From contig NZ_BNJF01000004.1 of the NCBI RefSeq assembly GCF_016587355.1, positions 1 to 64,000 on the forward strand: 64,000 nt of DNA, written 5' to 3'. Within the stretch, counting starts at the first letter, position 1, and each line of letters opens with the position of its first letter. Shown here in pieces: positions 27,426-35,674 of the stretch. Origin of the DNA: Ktedonospora formicarum (GTDB taxonomy: Bacteria > Chloroflexota > Ktedonobacteria > Ktedonobacterales > Ktedonobacteraceae). The notes under the pieces were generated by a model. That model did not search any database, was not told the DNA's origin, and saw only the letters and a list, made by a program, of their open reading frames with translations. The translations under genes and the position numbers were made by a program.

Positions 27426-28568
27426 CTACGCCGAAGCGTGAAACGATAGGTCGTCTGACAGCAGCCCACTAGCCAAAGATGTACCGAGGCTAGCAAGGTA
27501 TTTCTCTCGAATATTGCGAGAGGCATTGAGGTCAGCATTCAAGCTGAATCCACACACACGACAGAGGAAGAGACTTTGAGAACGACGATTATTGCGCGCC
27601 TGATGCCCACAGCGAGAGCATGTTTGGCTGGTGTGACGCGGGTCTATCTTCACCACGTCAATGCCCTTCTCTTGCGCTTTGTACGAGAGGAAGGCATGGA
27701 ATTGGGCAAAGGACCACGAATGCAAGCGGCGCTACCCTTCCCCCTTGCACATACGAGTGCGAGAGCGAATGTGAGTCAGGTTCTCAAGCACAATGGTAGA
27801 ACCGGGGGTCGTGTGTTGCACGATACGCTTGGAGAGCACATGGTCATGGTCTTTGCGTTGCCGAAACAGTTTGCCAGAGAGCTTGCGCAGGTGACGTTTC
27901 GCGCTCTTGGTGCCTTTGGCTTGCAACTTCTTCGGAGGCGGAAGATACGGCGCTCTTGCTCTTTCCAGCGTCGTTCTCCCAAGAAGTGGCGATTGGAGGT
28001 CACAGCAGGATGATTGAGGCCCAAATCGACGCCCACAACCTCTTGCGAGGGGGTAACAAGAGGGTCAGGAAGACTCACCACCACATGCAGCGTGTACTTG
28101 CCCTTGCGAGAACACAGATCAGCACTGCATACCTTCCCGCCGTTGTACTTTTGAGCATGTTTGGGAACGGTAAAGGCAAGCTGAACTCGTCCTTCAACGG
28201 TGGCAAGGCTACAGGGCAGGCTCTCCCACTTCACCCAATACGAGAGAGCATCATAGCGGATAGGACAGACACGAGAGTGTGGTGTACTCGCCTTGAGCCC
28301 CTTCTGGCGTCGGTCAAGCGCACTCTTGACCGCTTCCGTGGCTTTCACACGAGCGGCACATACCAATTGCGAAGGCAAGTTGGGATACTCACGGCGCAAA
28401 TCGTAGTAGGTGCGCTTATGCAATTCAATGCCATTACTGCACTGAGTGAGGGGTAAAGCCTTCTTCAGCCACAGTATGAAAGCAAGCGGTATGCTCCTGC
28501 AACGTTTGCTGCAAGAGAGTGGATTGCTCGTGCGTCGGAGTAAGTTGCAAAACAATCGTTCTGTCCAT
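27426..28568 (-). pseudogene. tnpB: Second IS605-type TnpB, multiple frameshifts
   Basis: The start at 28568 gives DRTIVLQLTPTHEQSTLLQQ, which soon hits a stop. The next frame continues (HKRTYYDLRREYPNLPSQLV, then VVGVDLGLNHPAVTSNRHFL with the first RuvC Asp). Near 27920 a third frame carries STIVLENLTHIRSRTRM with the RuvC Glu. The last piece (27426-27725) has the zinc ribbon (SQTCSRCGHQ, FLCRVCGFSL) and the final Asp (NADLNASRNIREKYL). It is a different lineage from the copy at 16803. No tnpA is present. Confidence 0.88.
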
Positions 28569-28802
28569 AGAGAATGTATCTCATATATAACGTGTTTTGT
28601 TAAGTTGGGAGTACTCCCGGCCCTATCTACCCCAAGGAAAGAGGCGGAGGTTCCGATGAATGTGGGGAAGGGGGCCGGGTTCTCTCACACAGACCCCCAC
28701 TGGTCATTCGCAGGGCGGTGTCCCTGAAAAGGGTGCTCTCGCCTTCCCCTCAGCACATGCTTTGCAAGGAATAGGGGCAAGAAGTCGTACTCTCATGATC
28801 TC

Positions 28803-28837
28803 TACTATAAATAGTTAGATAGCATGCTATTTATAGT
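28803..28837. repeat. 11-bp inverted repeat with 12-base spacer
   Basis: ACTATAAATAG (from 28804) and CTATTTATAGT (28827-28837) flank a spacer that itself contains GATAGCATGCTAT. It may be a hairpin terminator or element end. Confidence 0.5.
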
Positions 28838-28917
28838 GGATCATGGGTTTGCAGCCCAGCACAATTAAATACTTTATTAGTGTTACTACTGACAATAATT
28901 CATAGAGATATTTTTCA

Positions 28918-28956
28918 TTTGGTGCTATCTTTAATTTTTGGTGCTATCTTTAATTT
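28918..28956. repeat. Tandem direct repeat, 19-bp period
   Basis: TTTGGTGCTATCTTTAATTT occurs twice in a row (28918-28937 and 28937-28956, sharing one base). Two regulator-site-like repeats upstream of a chaperone operon may be operators. Confidence 0.6.
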
Positions 28957-29392
28957 AATGAAAGGAAAAGAGCAACAGTAGAGCATAAATAAATACTGAT
29001 CAGCCAATTGGTGCAAGTCTCATTCCGAGGAACTATAAGGGCGATCATTGTTACACTCTTGTTTTCCAATGTACCGTCGTAACGCAGGTCCTCTCTCTTA
29101 GGACCCTCAATGACGAGAGATGCACCTAAATTTCAGTATCTAGATGGATTGCCGCGTCATCGTTATCGCAACCTCAAAGGTATTTCGGCGTAACACGCAA
29201 TCAAGTGAGCGAAGCTGCCGGGAAGGCGACTAAGTGCGCTTCTGAGAGACGAAATCTCAAGGGTGAGATATGGCGGCACCGTCAGCCACTACGAAGCGGT
29301 GCTCACAGTTGCTTTTTCATAGCTGGTTTGTTGTTTGGCAAGATGCCGCTGATAAGAGTCAAAAACAGTGCTCAAAAGAAGAGGGTCATGCT

Positions 29393-30052
29393 ATGCAGTC
29401 AAACAATCCGGAACAACAAAAGGCCACAACTGGAACCACGACAGCCACCCAGGCAGCCCAACATGGTCAACCAGGGCAACAGCAGACTCCACCTGAAGCG
29501 ACGACAGCCATCCAGTCAGTTCCCCCGAGCGAAGCGGTACAGGAAGAGCACCGCAAAGCGGAAGAGTACCTGGATCAGTTGCGCAGGACGCAGGCAGACT
29601 TTGCCAATTATCGACGTCGCATGGGCAAGGAACAGGTCGAGGGGCGCATCGCAGCCCAGAGTAGCTTGCTCTATCAGATGCTGCCGGTCCTGGACGATCT
29701 TGAAATAGCTCTGCGCTCGGCACCTACGGAGATGTGTCCGCATTCCTGGGTGCAGGGTCTGTTTCTGGTCGCGCGCAGACTCGAGTCAACGCTTGACCAA
29801 CTGGGTGTGCAACGTGTTGGTGCCATCGGCGAACAATTCAACCCACGCTGGCATGAGGCCATCGCGACCGAGGCTCGAAGAGATGCGCCAGAGGGGACCA
29901 TTCTCGATGTACATCAACAAGGGTATATCATCGAGGACCACGTCATTCGTCCAGCCAGGGTGAGTGTCGCGGGAGCCTCCCCACAACGCGAAACGCCCAC
30001 GAAGCACGAAAAGACTGATCCTACTAATAACAGGCAAACGCAAGCCGAATGA
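29393..30052 (+). CDS. grpE: GrpE nucleotide-exchange factor
   Basis: A 219-residue cochaperone that releases ADP from DnaK. I place the start at the ATG at 29393 (MQSNNPEQQ); the frame upstream lacks GrpE character. A Gln/Thr-rich disordered leader (about 45 residues) precedes the long helix VQEEHRKAEEYLDQLRRTQA and the signature DFANYRRRMGKEQVEGRIAA. VLDDLEIALRSAPTE comes next, then the beta-wing region (GEQFNPRWHEAIATEARRDA, TILDVHQQGYIIEDHVIRPA). It heads the heat-shock cluster and is followed 145 bases later by dnaK. Confidence 0.92.
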   Translation: MQSNNPEQQKATTGTTTATQAAQHGQPGQQQTPPEATTAIQSVPPSEAVQEEHRKAEEYLDQLRRTQADFANYRRRMGKEQVEGRIAAQSSLLYQMLPVLDDLEIALRSAPTEMCPHSWVQGLFLVARRLESTLDQLGVQRVGAIGEQFNPRWHEAIATEARRDAPEGTILDVHQQGYIIEDHVIRPARVSVAGASPQRETPTKHEKTDPTNNRQTQAE

Positions 30053-30197
30053 GTTGTGACAACGCCTCATTGGAGTCGAGGATGCCAGGAAAAGAAGCAG
30101 CTTCTGGCATTCGACAGTTCACGTGAGCAGGCCACATACGTGCTCTGGCTCCTTGTCGAGAGGAGCCGTGGACACAATATGAGAGAGAGGGGCAACA

Positions 30198-32095
30198 ATG
30201 GCAAAGGTACTCGGCATTGACCTGGGAACAACAAACTCAGTCATGTCAATCATGGAGGCAGGCGAGCCAACCGTTATTGAGAACAGGGAGGGTGCGCGGA
30301 TTACGCCCTCTGTCGTCGCGATTACCAAGAGTGGCGAGCGCCTGGTGGGGCAGGTCGCCAAACGCCAGGCCGTGACCAACCCAGAAAATACCGTCTTCTC
30401 CATTAAGCGTCTCATGGGGCGTAAGTTCGACGATCCTGAGGTACAGCGTACGATAAAAATGGTTCCCTACAAGATTACAGGTGCTGCGAACGGTGATGTC
30501 CGTGTCGTGATGGGAGGGCGTGAGTATAGTCCGCCAGAAATTTCGGCCATGATCCTCCAAAAGCTGAAAGTCGATGCGGAAGACAAATTGGGAGAGCGCA
30601 TTACGCAGGCCGTCATCACTGTCCCAGCCTACTTCAACGACTCACAGCGCCAGGCCACGAAAGACGCGGGTACCATCGCAGGACTTGAGGTTTTGCGCAT
30701 CATCAATGAGCCAACCGCGGCCTCACTTGCCTATGGGCTGGACAAGAAGCATGACGAGCTGATTGGTGTCTATGACCTTGGTGGTGGCACCTTTGATATC
30801 TCCGTCCTACAACTGGGGAGGGTGTCATTGAAGTCAAGTCCACCAATGGTGATACTCATCTGGGTGGCGACGACTTTGATCAGCGGATTGTGGATTGGCT
30901 TGCTGACGAGTTTCGCAAGGATCAGGGTATTGATTTACGCAACGATCGCATGGCGCTACAGCGTCTAAAAGAAGCAGCTGAGCGCGCCAAGATCGAGCTC
31001 TCCTCATCGACTCAGACCGAGATCAACCTCCCCTTTATTACAGCTGACGCCAGTGGGCCAAGGCACCTTGTGATGACACTTACACGTGCCAAGCTAGAGC
31101 AACTGGTGGGCGACCTGATCGAGCGCACGCGTGGTCCGGTCATGCGTGCCTTGGAGGATGCGCAGGTCAAGCCAAGCGACGTCAACGAGGATGTGCTGGT
31201 AGGTGGGCAGACCCGTATGCCAGCCGTAGCTGAGTTTGTCAAAAACATTTTCGGCAAGGACCCGCACAAGGGCGTTAATCCCGATGAGGTGGTCGCCATT
31301 GGCGCCGCTATCCAGGGAGGTGTGCTGGGAGGCGAGGTTAAGGATGTCTTACTCCTGGATGTCACCCCACTCTCACTTGGCGTCGAGACATTGGGTGGAG
31401 TGACAACCAAGCTCATTGAGCGCAACACGACCATTCCTACACGCAAGAGCGAGACTTTCAGCACAGCAGAGGACAATCAATCAGCAGTGGACGTTCATGT
31501 ACTCCAGGGCGAACGCGAACTGGCAAGCGATAACAAGAGCCTGGGCCACTTCCGCCTGGAGGGTATCAGTCCTGCGCCGCGTGGCATGCCACAAATCGAA
31601 GTCACCTTCGATATTGACGCAAACGGCATCCTCAACGTGACCGCGCGCGACAAGGCCACGGGTCGTGAGCAAAAGATTACTATTACTGCTTCCAGTGGTC
31701 TCTCGCAAAGCGATGTCGACCGCATGGTGAGTGAAGCGGAGCAACACGCTCAGGAAGATCGCCAGCGCCGCCAGGAGATCGAGACACGCAACAATGCTTC
31801 CAGTGTGGCCTACCAGGTAGAGCGTACTCTCAAGGAGAATACGGAGAAACTCTCACCCAGTATGCGCAATGAAGCCGAGAGCAAGGTCAAGGCTGTGCGC
31901 GACGCCCTAACTGGAAGTGACATCGCACGCGTGCAAAGCAGCATGGCTGAACTGGAGAACACCTATCAGCGCATGCAACAGGAGATTGCCAGCTCTACAG
32001 GCGCTCCAGCTGGCAACGAAGCCACTGAAGCAAGAGCGCAAGCCAGTTCTGGCAGCGAGCCAGGGACCGTCGAAGGAGAATACCGAGAACTCTAG
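30198..32095 (+). pseudogene. dnaK: DnaK (Hsp70), one-base frameshift in the ATPase domain
   Basis: The Hsp70 chaperone. The first frame has KVLGIDLGTTNSVMSIMEAG, KRQAVTNPENTVFSIKRLMG, AVITVPAYFNDSQRQATKDA, IINEPTAASLAYG and YDLGGGTFDISVLQLG. At 30815-30818 a run of four G's where five would keep the frame (LGEGVIEVKS) breaks it. The second frame resumes at once with THLGGDDFDQRIVDWLADEF and goes on through LLLDVTPLSLGVETLGG, the substrate domain and the EYREL tail at 32095. Except for that base, the gene is perfect. Because DnaK is normally essential, a sequencing error or a second copy elsewhere is more likely than a dead sole copy. Confidence 0.9.
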
Positions 32096-32256
32096 CGACT
32101 CACCTGATTCACTTATAGATATCCTGGGGGCTGCCTCTCTAGCTCTGAAGCACCTCCAGGATAGCAAGCGCACCGTTACAGTTACAACTGAATGCAGACA
32201 TACAAGATTGCTCTCTATGGATGCACTCAGGAGAGCAGGAAAGGATGTGCACTATG

Positions 32257-34176
32257 CTCTTAGCTTCAGCGCATCTCATCGCGTTACAAGAGCTGGCTGC
32301 CGAAGAGGCTGCGGGACACGCAACACATTCATTGGCAGAAGATGATCCTCAGGAACACATTTATCGCGAACTTGAATTGCAGGGCCTTATCCTTCTCCAG
32401 CCTCCTCGCGCCTACCAACTCTCCTATGCCGGGCGTGAGGCGCTTGACCTCATGAGAGCAATGCATGCGGAGAACTTGCTTCCTACTATAGATCGTCTCG
32501 AACACAACTGGCGTTTTCTCGGCTCAGATATTCTGGCCGCTTTACACGCAGCAACGTTAAAAAAGGGGCAGATTGGTCCGGTAACAGTAGATATGCTGCG
32601 TGCACGCGGCTTCACAAAGCAGGTGCAGGTTACACTCGAAAAGCGTCAGCTTACCTGTCTAAATCGCTATGGCGAGGCCTGGAGGGATTTCGCTGAACAC
32701 CATCGTCCACGTCTGGAGATTTATGGCGATCTCGCAAATGCGATCCGCCACATACATCCTGGCTATGCCCAGAAACCAGCCGCTCACATGACCGCAGAAC
32801 AACTAGCGCTCATGGAAGCCATGAACCTCCTGGCCTGGTCGATTCCTGAAGGGAATAATTATGTCCTAACGGCATTAGGCCAGGCCGTCTATGATGCTTT
32901 GCGTAAAGAAGGCTATAGTCCTCTAGATGTGGCTCTTGATGAGCCATTGCTCCAGGTACTAGCAGAGTTAGCTGATAAGGGAAGCTCCGTTTTAACGCCT
33001 GAACAAATAGCCAGCCTCCAATTGCTGGGCTATGTCGATGCGGATGAAAAACTGAGCGAAGCAGGTTATGCAGCGCTCAAAGCATATTCTCTTCTACAAA
33101 AAGAGGTACCAGAAAAGACGCGTACATTCGCGATCACCGAACCTGAAGTTGAATTACTCACGACCATCGATCACCTGGTTCAGGATCATAAACCCACCAA
33201 TAAAGAGGCCCTACATCGCGTGCTAGTTAATCGTATGGTCAAACGCTATCGCGCCCTGGAAGGACGCCGTGGCCGAACCTTACGAGAGAGAACGCCGTTG
33301 AAGCGTCAGGCGGTGGCACTGCTAGAGCAGGTAAAAGAGCACGATGAGTGGTTTAACACCAATTGGGATCTCGAGGAGCTCCTCGTTGGCCTGGAGGCCT
33401 TTGACTTGCTAAGAGCTGAAGTGGAAGGCCGTAATATGGGCTATCGCCTAACGTTCACAGGTCAAAAAATTGTGGAAGAGCAGGAAGGGAACACACGCGA
33501 AATCAGCGCTACAGCGGTTAAAGCTCTAACGATTGCCGAAACCCACCTGGGCGTTCCTGCGCAGTGGTGGATTGAGCAGGCACGTGAGGAAGAGCTTATT
33601 GGCACTGGAGGGATCACGGCATCGGGCCGCTTTTACGCCAATCTCGCCAACCACTGCATACGAAGGCTTGCACTTACACGAGAGGAGGCCGAACTTTTGG
33701 AGCAACTCCCCGACACCGAAGGGGAATCATGTGGTTTTGGCAGCAACAGCCGAGAAGGGCTTGACGAAGAAAAACGCAACTGGGCGCTGGAAAAGCTCGA
33801 AGCACGCGGCTTTATTGACAGACTTGTTGATTGTCAGATGATACGTACGGAGGCGGGGCAACTCCTCACCAGAGCTGTGAGCGGGGCGATGCACCTCGGG
33901 CATCCCATTACGCCAACCCTCGTGTGCGTGCTCGCCGCTATCCGGCAGGTGGGGACACTCTATGTGAAAGAGCGCAAGGTCCGTATGCAGCCTCACCAGT
34001 GGGAGGAAGCAGAGCGCCTGAGCGGTTTAGGGGAATCTGAATTTCGCGAAATGCTGCACGTTGCCCGTATGGGTCAGTATGTCGGGGAAGCAACGCTTAC
34101 AGAGGCAGGTCTAGATCTCCTGGCTGTCCAGGAGCTCATTGACAAAGAATATAGCGTTGCTGCGAAGAGGGCTTAG
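32257..34176 (+). CDS. Large tandem winged-helix-like protein (possibly DUF505) in the chaperone cluster
   Basis: 639 residues from the ATG at 32257, with AGGAAAGG 9 bases upstream. There is no membrane segment or enzyme motif. The protein contains at least six copies of an L-[ST]-x2-G-x3-hydrophobic element (YQLSYAGREALDLM, YVLTALGQAVYDAL, KLSEAGYAALKAY, YRLTFTGQKIVEEQ, ITASGRFYANLAN, ATLTEAGLDLLAVQ), each closing a ~75-100-residue helical unit like the wing of a winged-helix domain. This resembles DUF505-type proteins, but that name is from memory and not certain. It sits between dnaK and dnaJ, 54 bases before dnaJ, so a role in client handling or heat-shock regulation is likely. Confidence 0.6.
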   Translation, partial: LLASAHLIALQELAAEEAAGHATHSLAEDDPQEHIYRELELQGLILLQPPRAYQLSYAGREALDLMRAMHAENLLPTIDRLEHNWRFLGSDILAALHAATLKKGQIGPVTVDMLRARGFTKQVQVTLEKRQLTCLNRYGEAWRDFAEHHRPRLEIYGDLANAIRHIHPGYAQKPAAHMTAEQLALMEAMNLLAWSIPEGNNYVLTALGQAVYDALRKEGYSPLDVALDEPLLQVLAELADKGSSVLTPEQIASLQLLGYVDADEKLSEAGYAALKAYSLLQKEVPEKTRTFAITEPEVELLTTIDHLVQDHKPTNKEALHRVLVNRMVKRYRALEGRRGRTLRERTPLKRQAVALLEQVKEHDEWFNTNWDLEELLVGLEAFDLLRAEVEGRNMGYRLTFTGQKIVEEQEGNTREISATAVKALTIAETHLGVPAQWWIEQAREEELIGTGGITASGRFYANLANHCIRRLALTREEAELLEQLPDTEGESCGFGSNSREGLDEEKRNWALEKLEARGFIDRLVDCQMIRTEAGQLLTRAVSGAMHLGHPITPTLVCVLAAIRQVGTLYVKERKVRMQPHQWEEAERLSGLGESEFREMLHVARMGQYVGEATLTEAGLDLLAVQELIDKEYSVAAKRA

Positions 34177-34230
34177 GAGATCGATATCATTCGGATCCTC
34201 TAAAACTCCTCTTCCAGGGAGAAACAACCC

Positions 34231-35223
34231 ATGGCTGTTGATTATAAGGACTACTACAAGACGTTGGGCGTGGACAGGAACGCAAGTCAGAAGGATATTC
34301 AAAAAGCCTTTCGCAAACTCGCGCGCCAATATCACCCTGATATCAATCCAGATGATAAGGCTGCCGAGGAGAAGTTCAAGGAGATCAACGAAGCCAACGA
34401 AGTGCTCTCCGACCCAGAGAAACGGAAGAGCTACGACGAGATAGATAGGTATTACCAGCAGTACGGGAGCTGGCCGGGTGCAGGCTATGCGACTGGAACG
34501 GGGGCAACAGGCGCTGGTAGAGGACGCACCCACTATCGTACCGTCAACGAAGAAGACTTAAACGACCTCTTTGGTGGCGCGTCTCCGTTCTCGGATTTCT
34601 TCGAGACCTACTTTGGTGCAGGTCCGGGAACCAGGCGATCGCGTGCGGCTGGCCATACGCGGGCCCAGGCTCGTGCCCCGGCCCGCCAGGACGTCGAGGC
34701 TGAAGTCACCGTGACACTTCCAGAAGCCTATAAAGGCGCGACGCGCGTTTTAGAACTGGCCACTCCAGATGGCGGCACACGTCGGTTGGAGGTAAAAATC
34801 CCCCCTGGGGTTGACGAGGGTTCGCGCATACGGATAGCTGGTCAGGGCCAGGAGGGGCCTGCTGGGCGCGGTGATCTGTACCTGCGTGTACATATGGCGC
34901 CTGACTCTCGCTTCACACGGGAGGGGACGACGCTGCATACGCGCGTCGAGGTTCCTCTCGCCGAAGCAGTGTTGGGCGGAGAGATACAGGTACCGACCCC
35001 AGATGGTCGCCGCCTACTGCTACGGGTTCCACCCGGGACCGGGGAGGGTACTGCGTTGCGTCTACGGGGCCAGGGCATGCCTGTTATGGGAGAACCAGAT
35101 AAAAGGGGCGACCTCTATGCCGATGTGCACGTGGTCATACCGAAAGACCTCACTCCAGAGCAACGTCAGCTTTTCGAAGCCTTCACTCATTCACTTGGCT
35201 ACGTTCCACAGGCAAGCCGGTAA
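34231..35223 (+). CDS. dnaJ: DnaJ/CbpA-type J-domain cochaperone
   Basis: A 330-residue Hsp40. The J domain at residues 5-70 has DYYKTLGVDRNASQKDIQKA and the HPD motif near residue 35 (RQYHPDINPDDKAAEEKFKE). A Gly/Tyr/Arg-rich linker follows (FGGASPFSDFFETYFGAGPG). The C-terminal substrate domains are VTVTLPEAYKGATRVLELAT, VKIPPGVDEGSRIRIAGQG and ADVHVVIPKDLTPEQRQLFE. The four CxxCxGxG zinc repeats of classical DnaJ are absent, so it is of the CbpA class. The next gene, 15 bases on, is a MerR-type modulator, the usual CbpA partner arrangement. Confidence 0.92.
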   Translation: MAVDYKDYYKTLGVDRNASQKDIQKAFRKLARQYHPDINPDDKAAEEKFKEINEANEVLSDPEKRKSYDEIDRYYQQYGSWPGAGYATGTGATGAGRGRTHYRTVNEEDLNDLFGGASPFSDFFETYFGAGPGTRRSRAAGHTRAQARAPARQDVEAEVTVTLPEAYKGATRVLELATPDGGTRRLEVKIPPGVDEGSRIRIAGQGQEGPAGRGDLYLRVHMAPDSRFTREGTTLHTRVEVPLAEAVLGGEIQVPTPDGRRLLLRVPPGTGEGTALRLRGQGMPVMGEPDKRGDLYADVHVVIPKDLTPEQRQLFEAFTHSLGYVPQASR

Positions 35224-35238
35224 AAGAAAGGAGCAGCC

Positions 35239-35595
35239 ATGGATAACCCACACATCACACGTATCGTAATACAGCCATTCCCTGTACCGCGCTCATATAG
35301 CGCGCATGAGGCGGTCACCGCGAGCCGCCTCAACATGCGTGCGCTGCATTCCCTGGAAGCATCGGGCCTGGTCCAGGGCGAAGGCAGCAGTAGAAACCGG
35401 CGCTATAGCGAAGAGGATGTGCGACGCCTGCGGCGTATTCGCCGCTTGCAGCATGAATTAGGAGTGAATTTGGGGGGCGTCGAAGTCGTTCTCCACTTAC
35501 TTAAGCGCCTGGCAACGTTGCAGCAAGAACTGGAAGAAACGCGAAACCAAATGGCTCAGATACAATCTTCATCATGGCAATTTTCTGGCGACTGA
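35239..35595 (+). CDS. MerR-family heat-shock regulator / chaperone modulator (HspR/CbpM-like)
   Basis: A 118-residue protein with a MerR-type winged helix: SAHEAVTASRLNMRALHSLE, GLVQGEGSSRNRRYSEEDVR and LRRIRRLQHELGVNLGGVEV, then a helix that could dimerise (LLKRLATLQQELEETRNQMA). The GVNLGGVEVVL segment is characteristic of HspR repressors and CbpM modulators. HspR represses dnaK operons at HAIR sites, and CbpM inhibits CbpA; both fit the position directly behind dnaJ. I saw no HAIR sequence in the window, so the DNA target is unknown. Confidence 0.85.
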   Translation: MDNPHITRIVIQPFPVPRSYSAHEAVTASRLNMRALHSLEASGLVQGEGSSRNRRYSEEDVRRLRRIRRLQHELGVNLGGVEVVLHLLKRLATLQQELEETRNQMAQIQSSSWQFSGD

Positions 35596-35674
35596 GAAAA
35601 CAGACTCGTGATCATTGTAGTGCTCAACTGACAAGAATCGTTCATTTGTACACCAACAAAGGAAACGAGAGAGT

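Larger units (their letters stand above)
28569..29392. other. Long region upstream of grpE
   Basis: 824 bases without a convincing gene. It includes the left end of the IS605-type element, an inverted repeat at 28803-28837, a tandem 19-bp repeat at 28918-28956 and the presumed heat-shock promoter. No CIRCE or HAIR (CTTGAGT-N7-ACTCAAG) element was found. Confidence 0.45.

Noticed and set aside
28569..29392. CIRCE or HAIR heat-shock operators
   Set aside because: Neither TTAGCACTC-N9-GAGTGCTAA nor CTTGAGT-N7-ACTCAAG is present upstream of grpE or hsp20.
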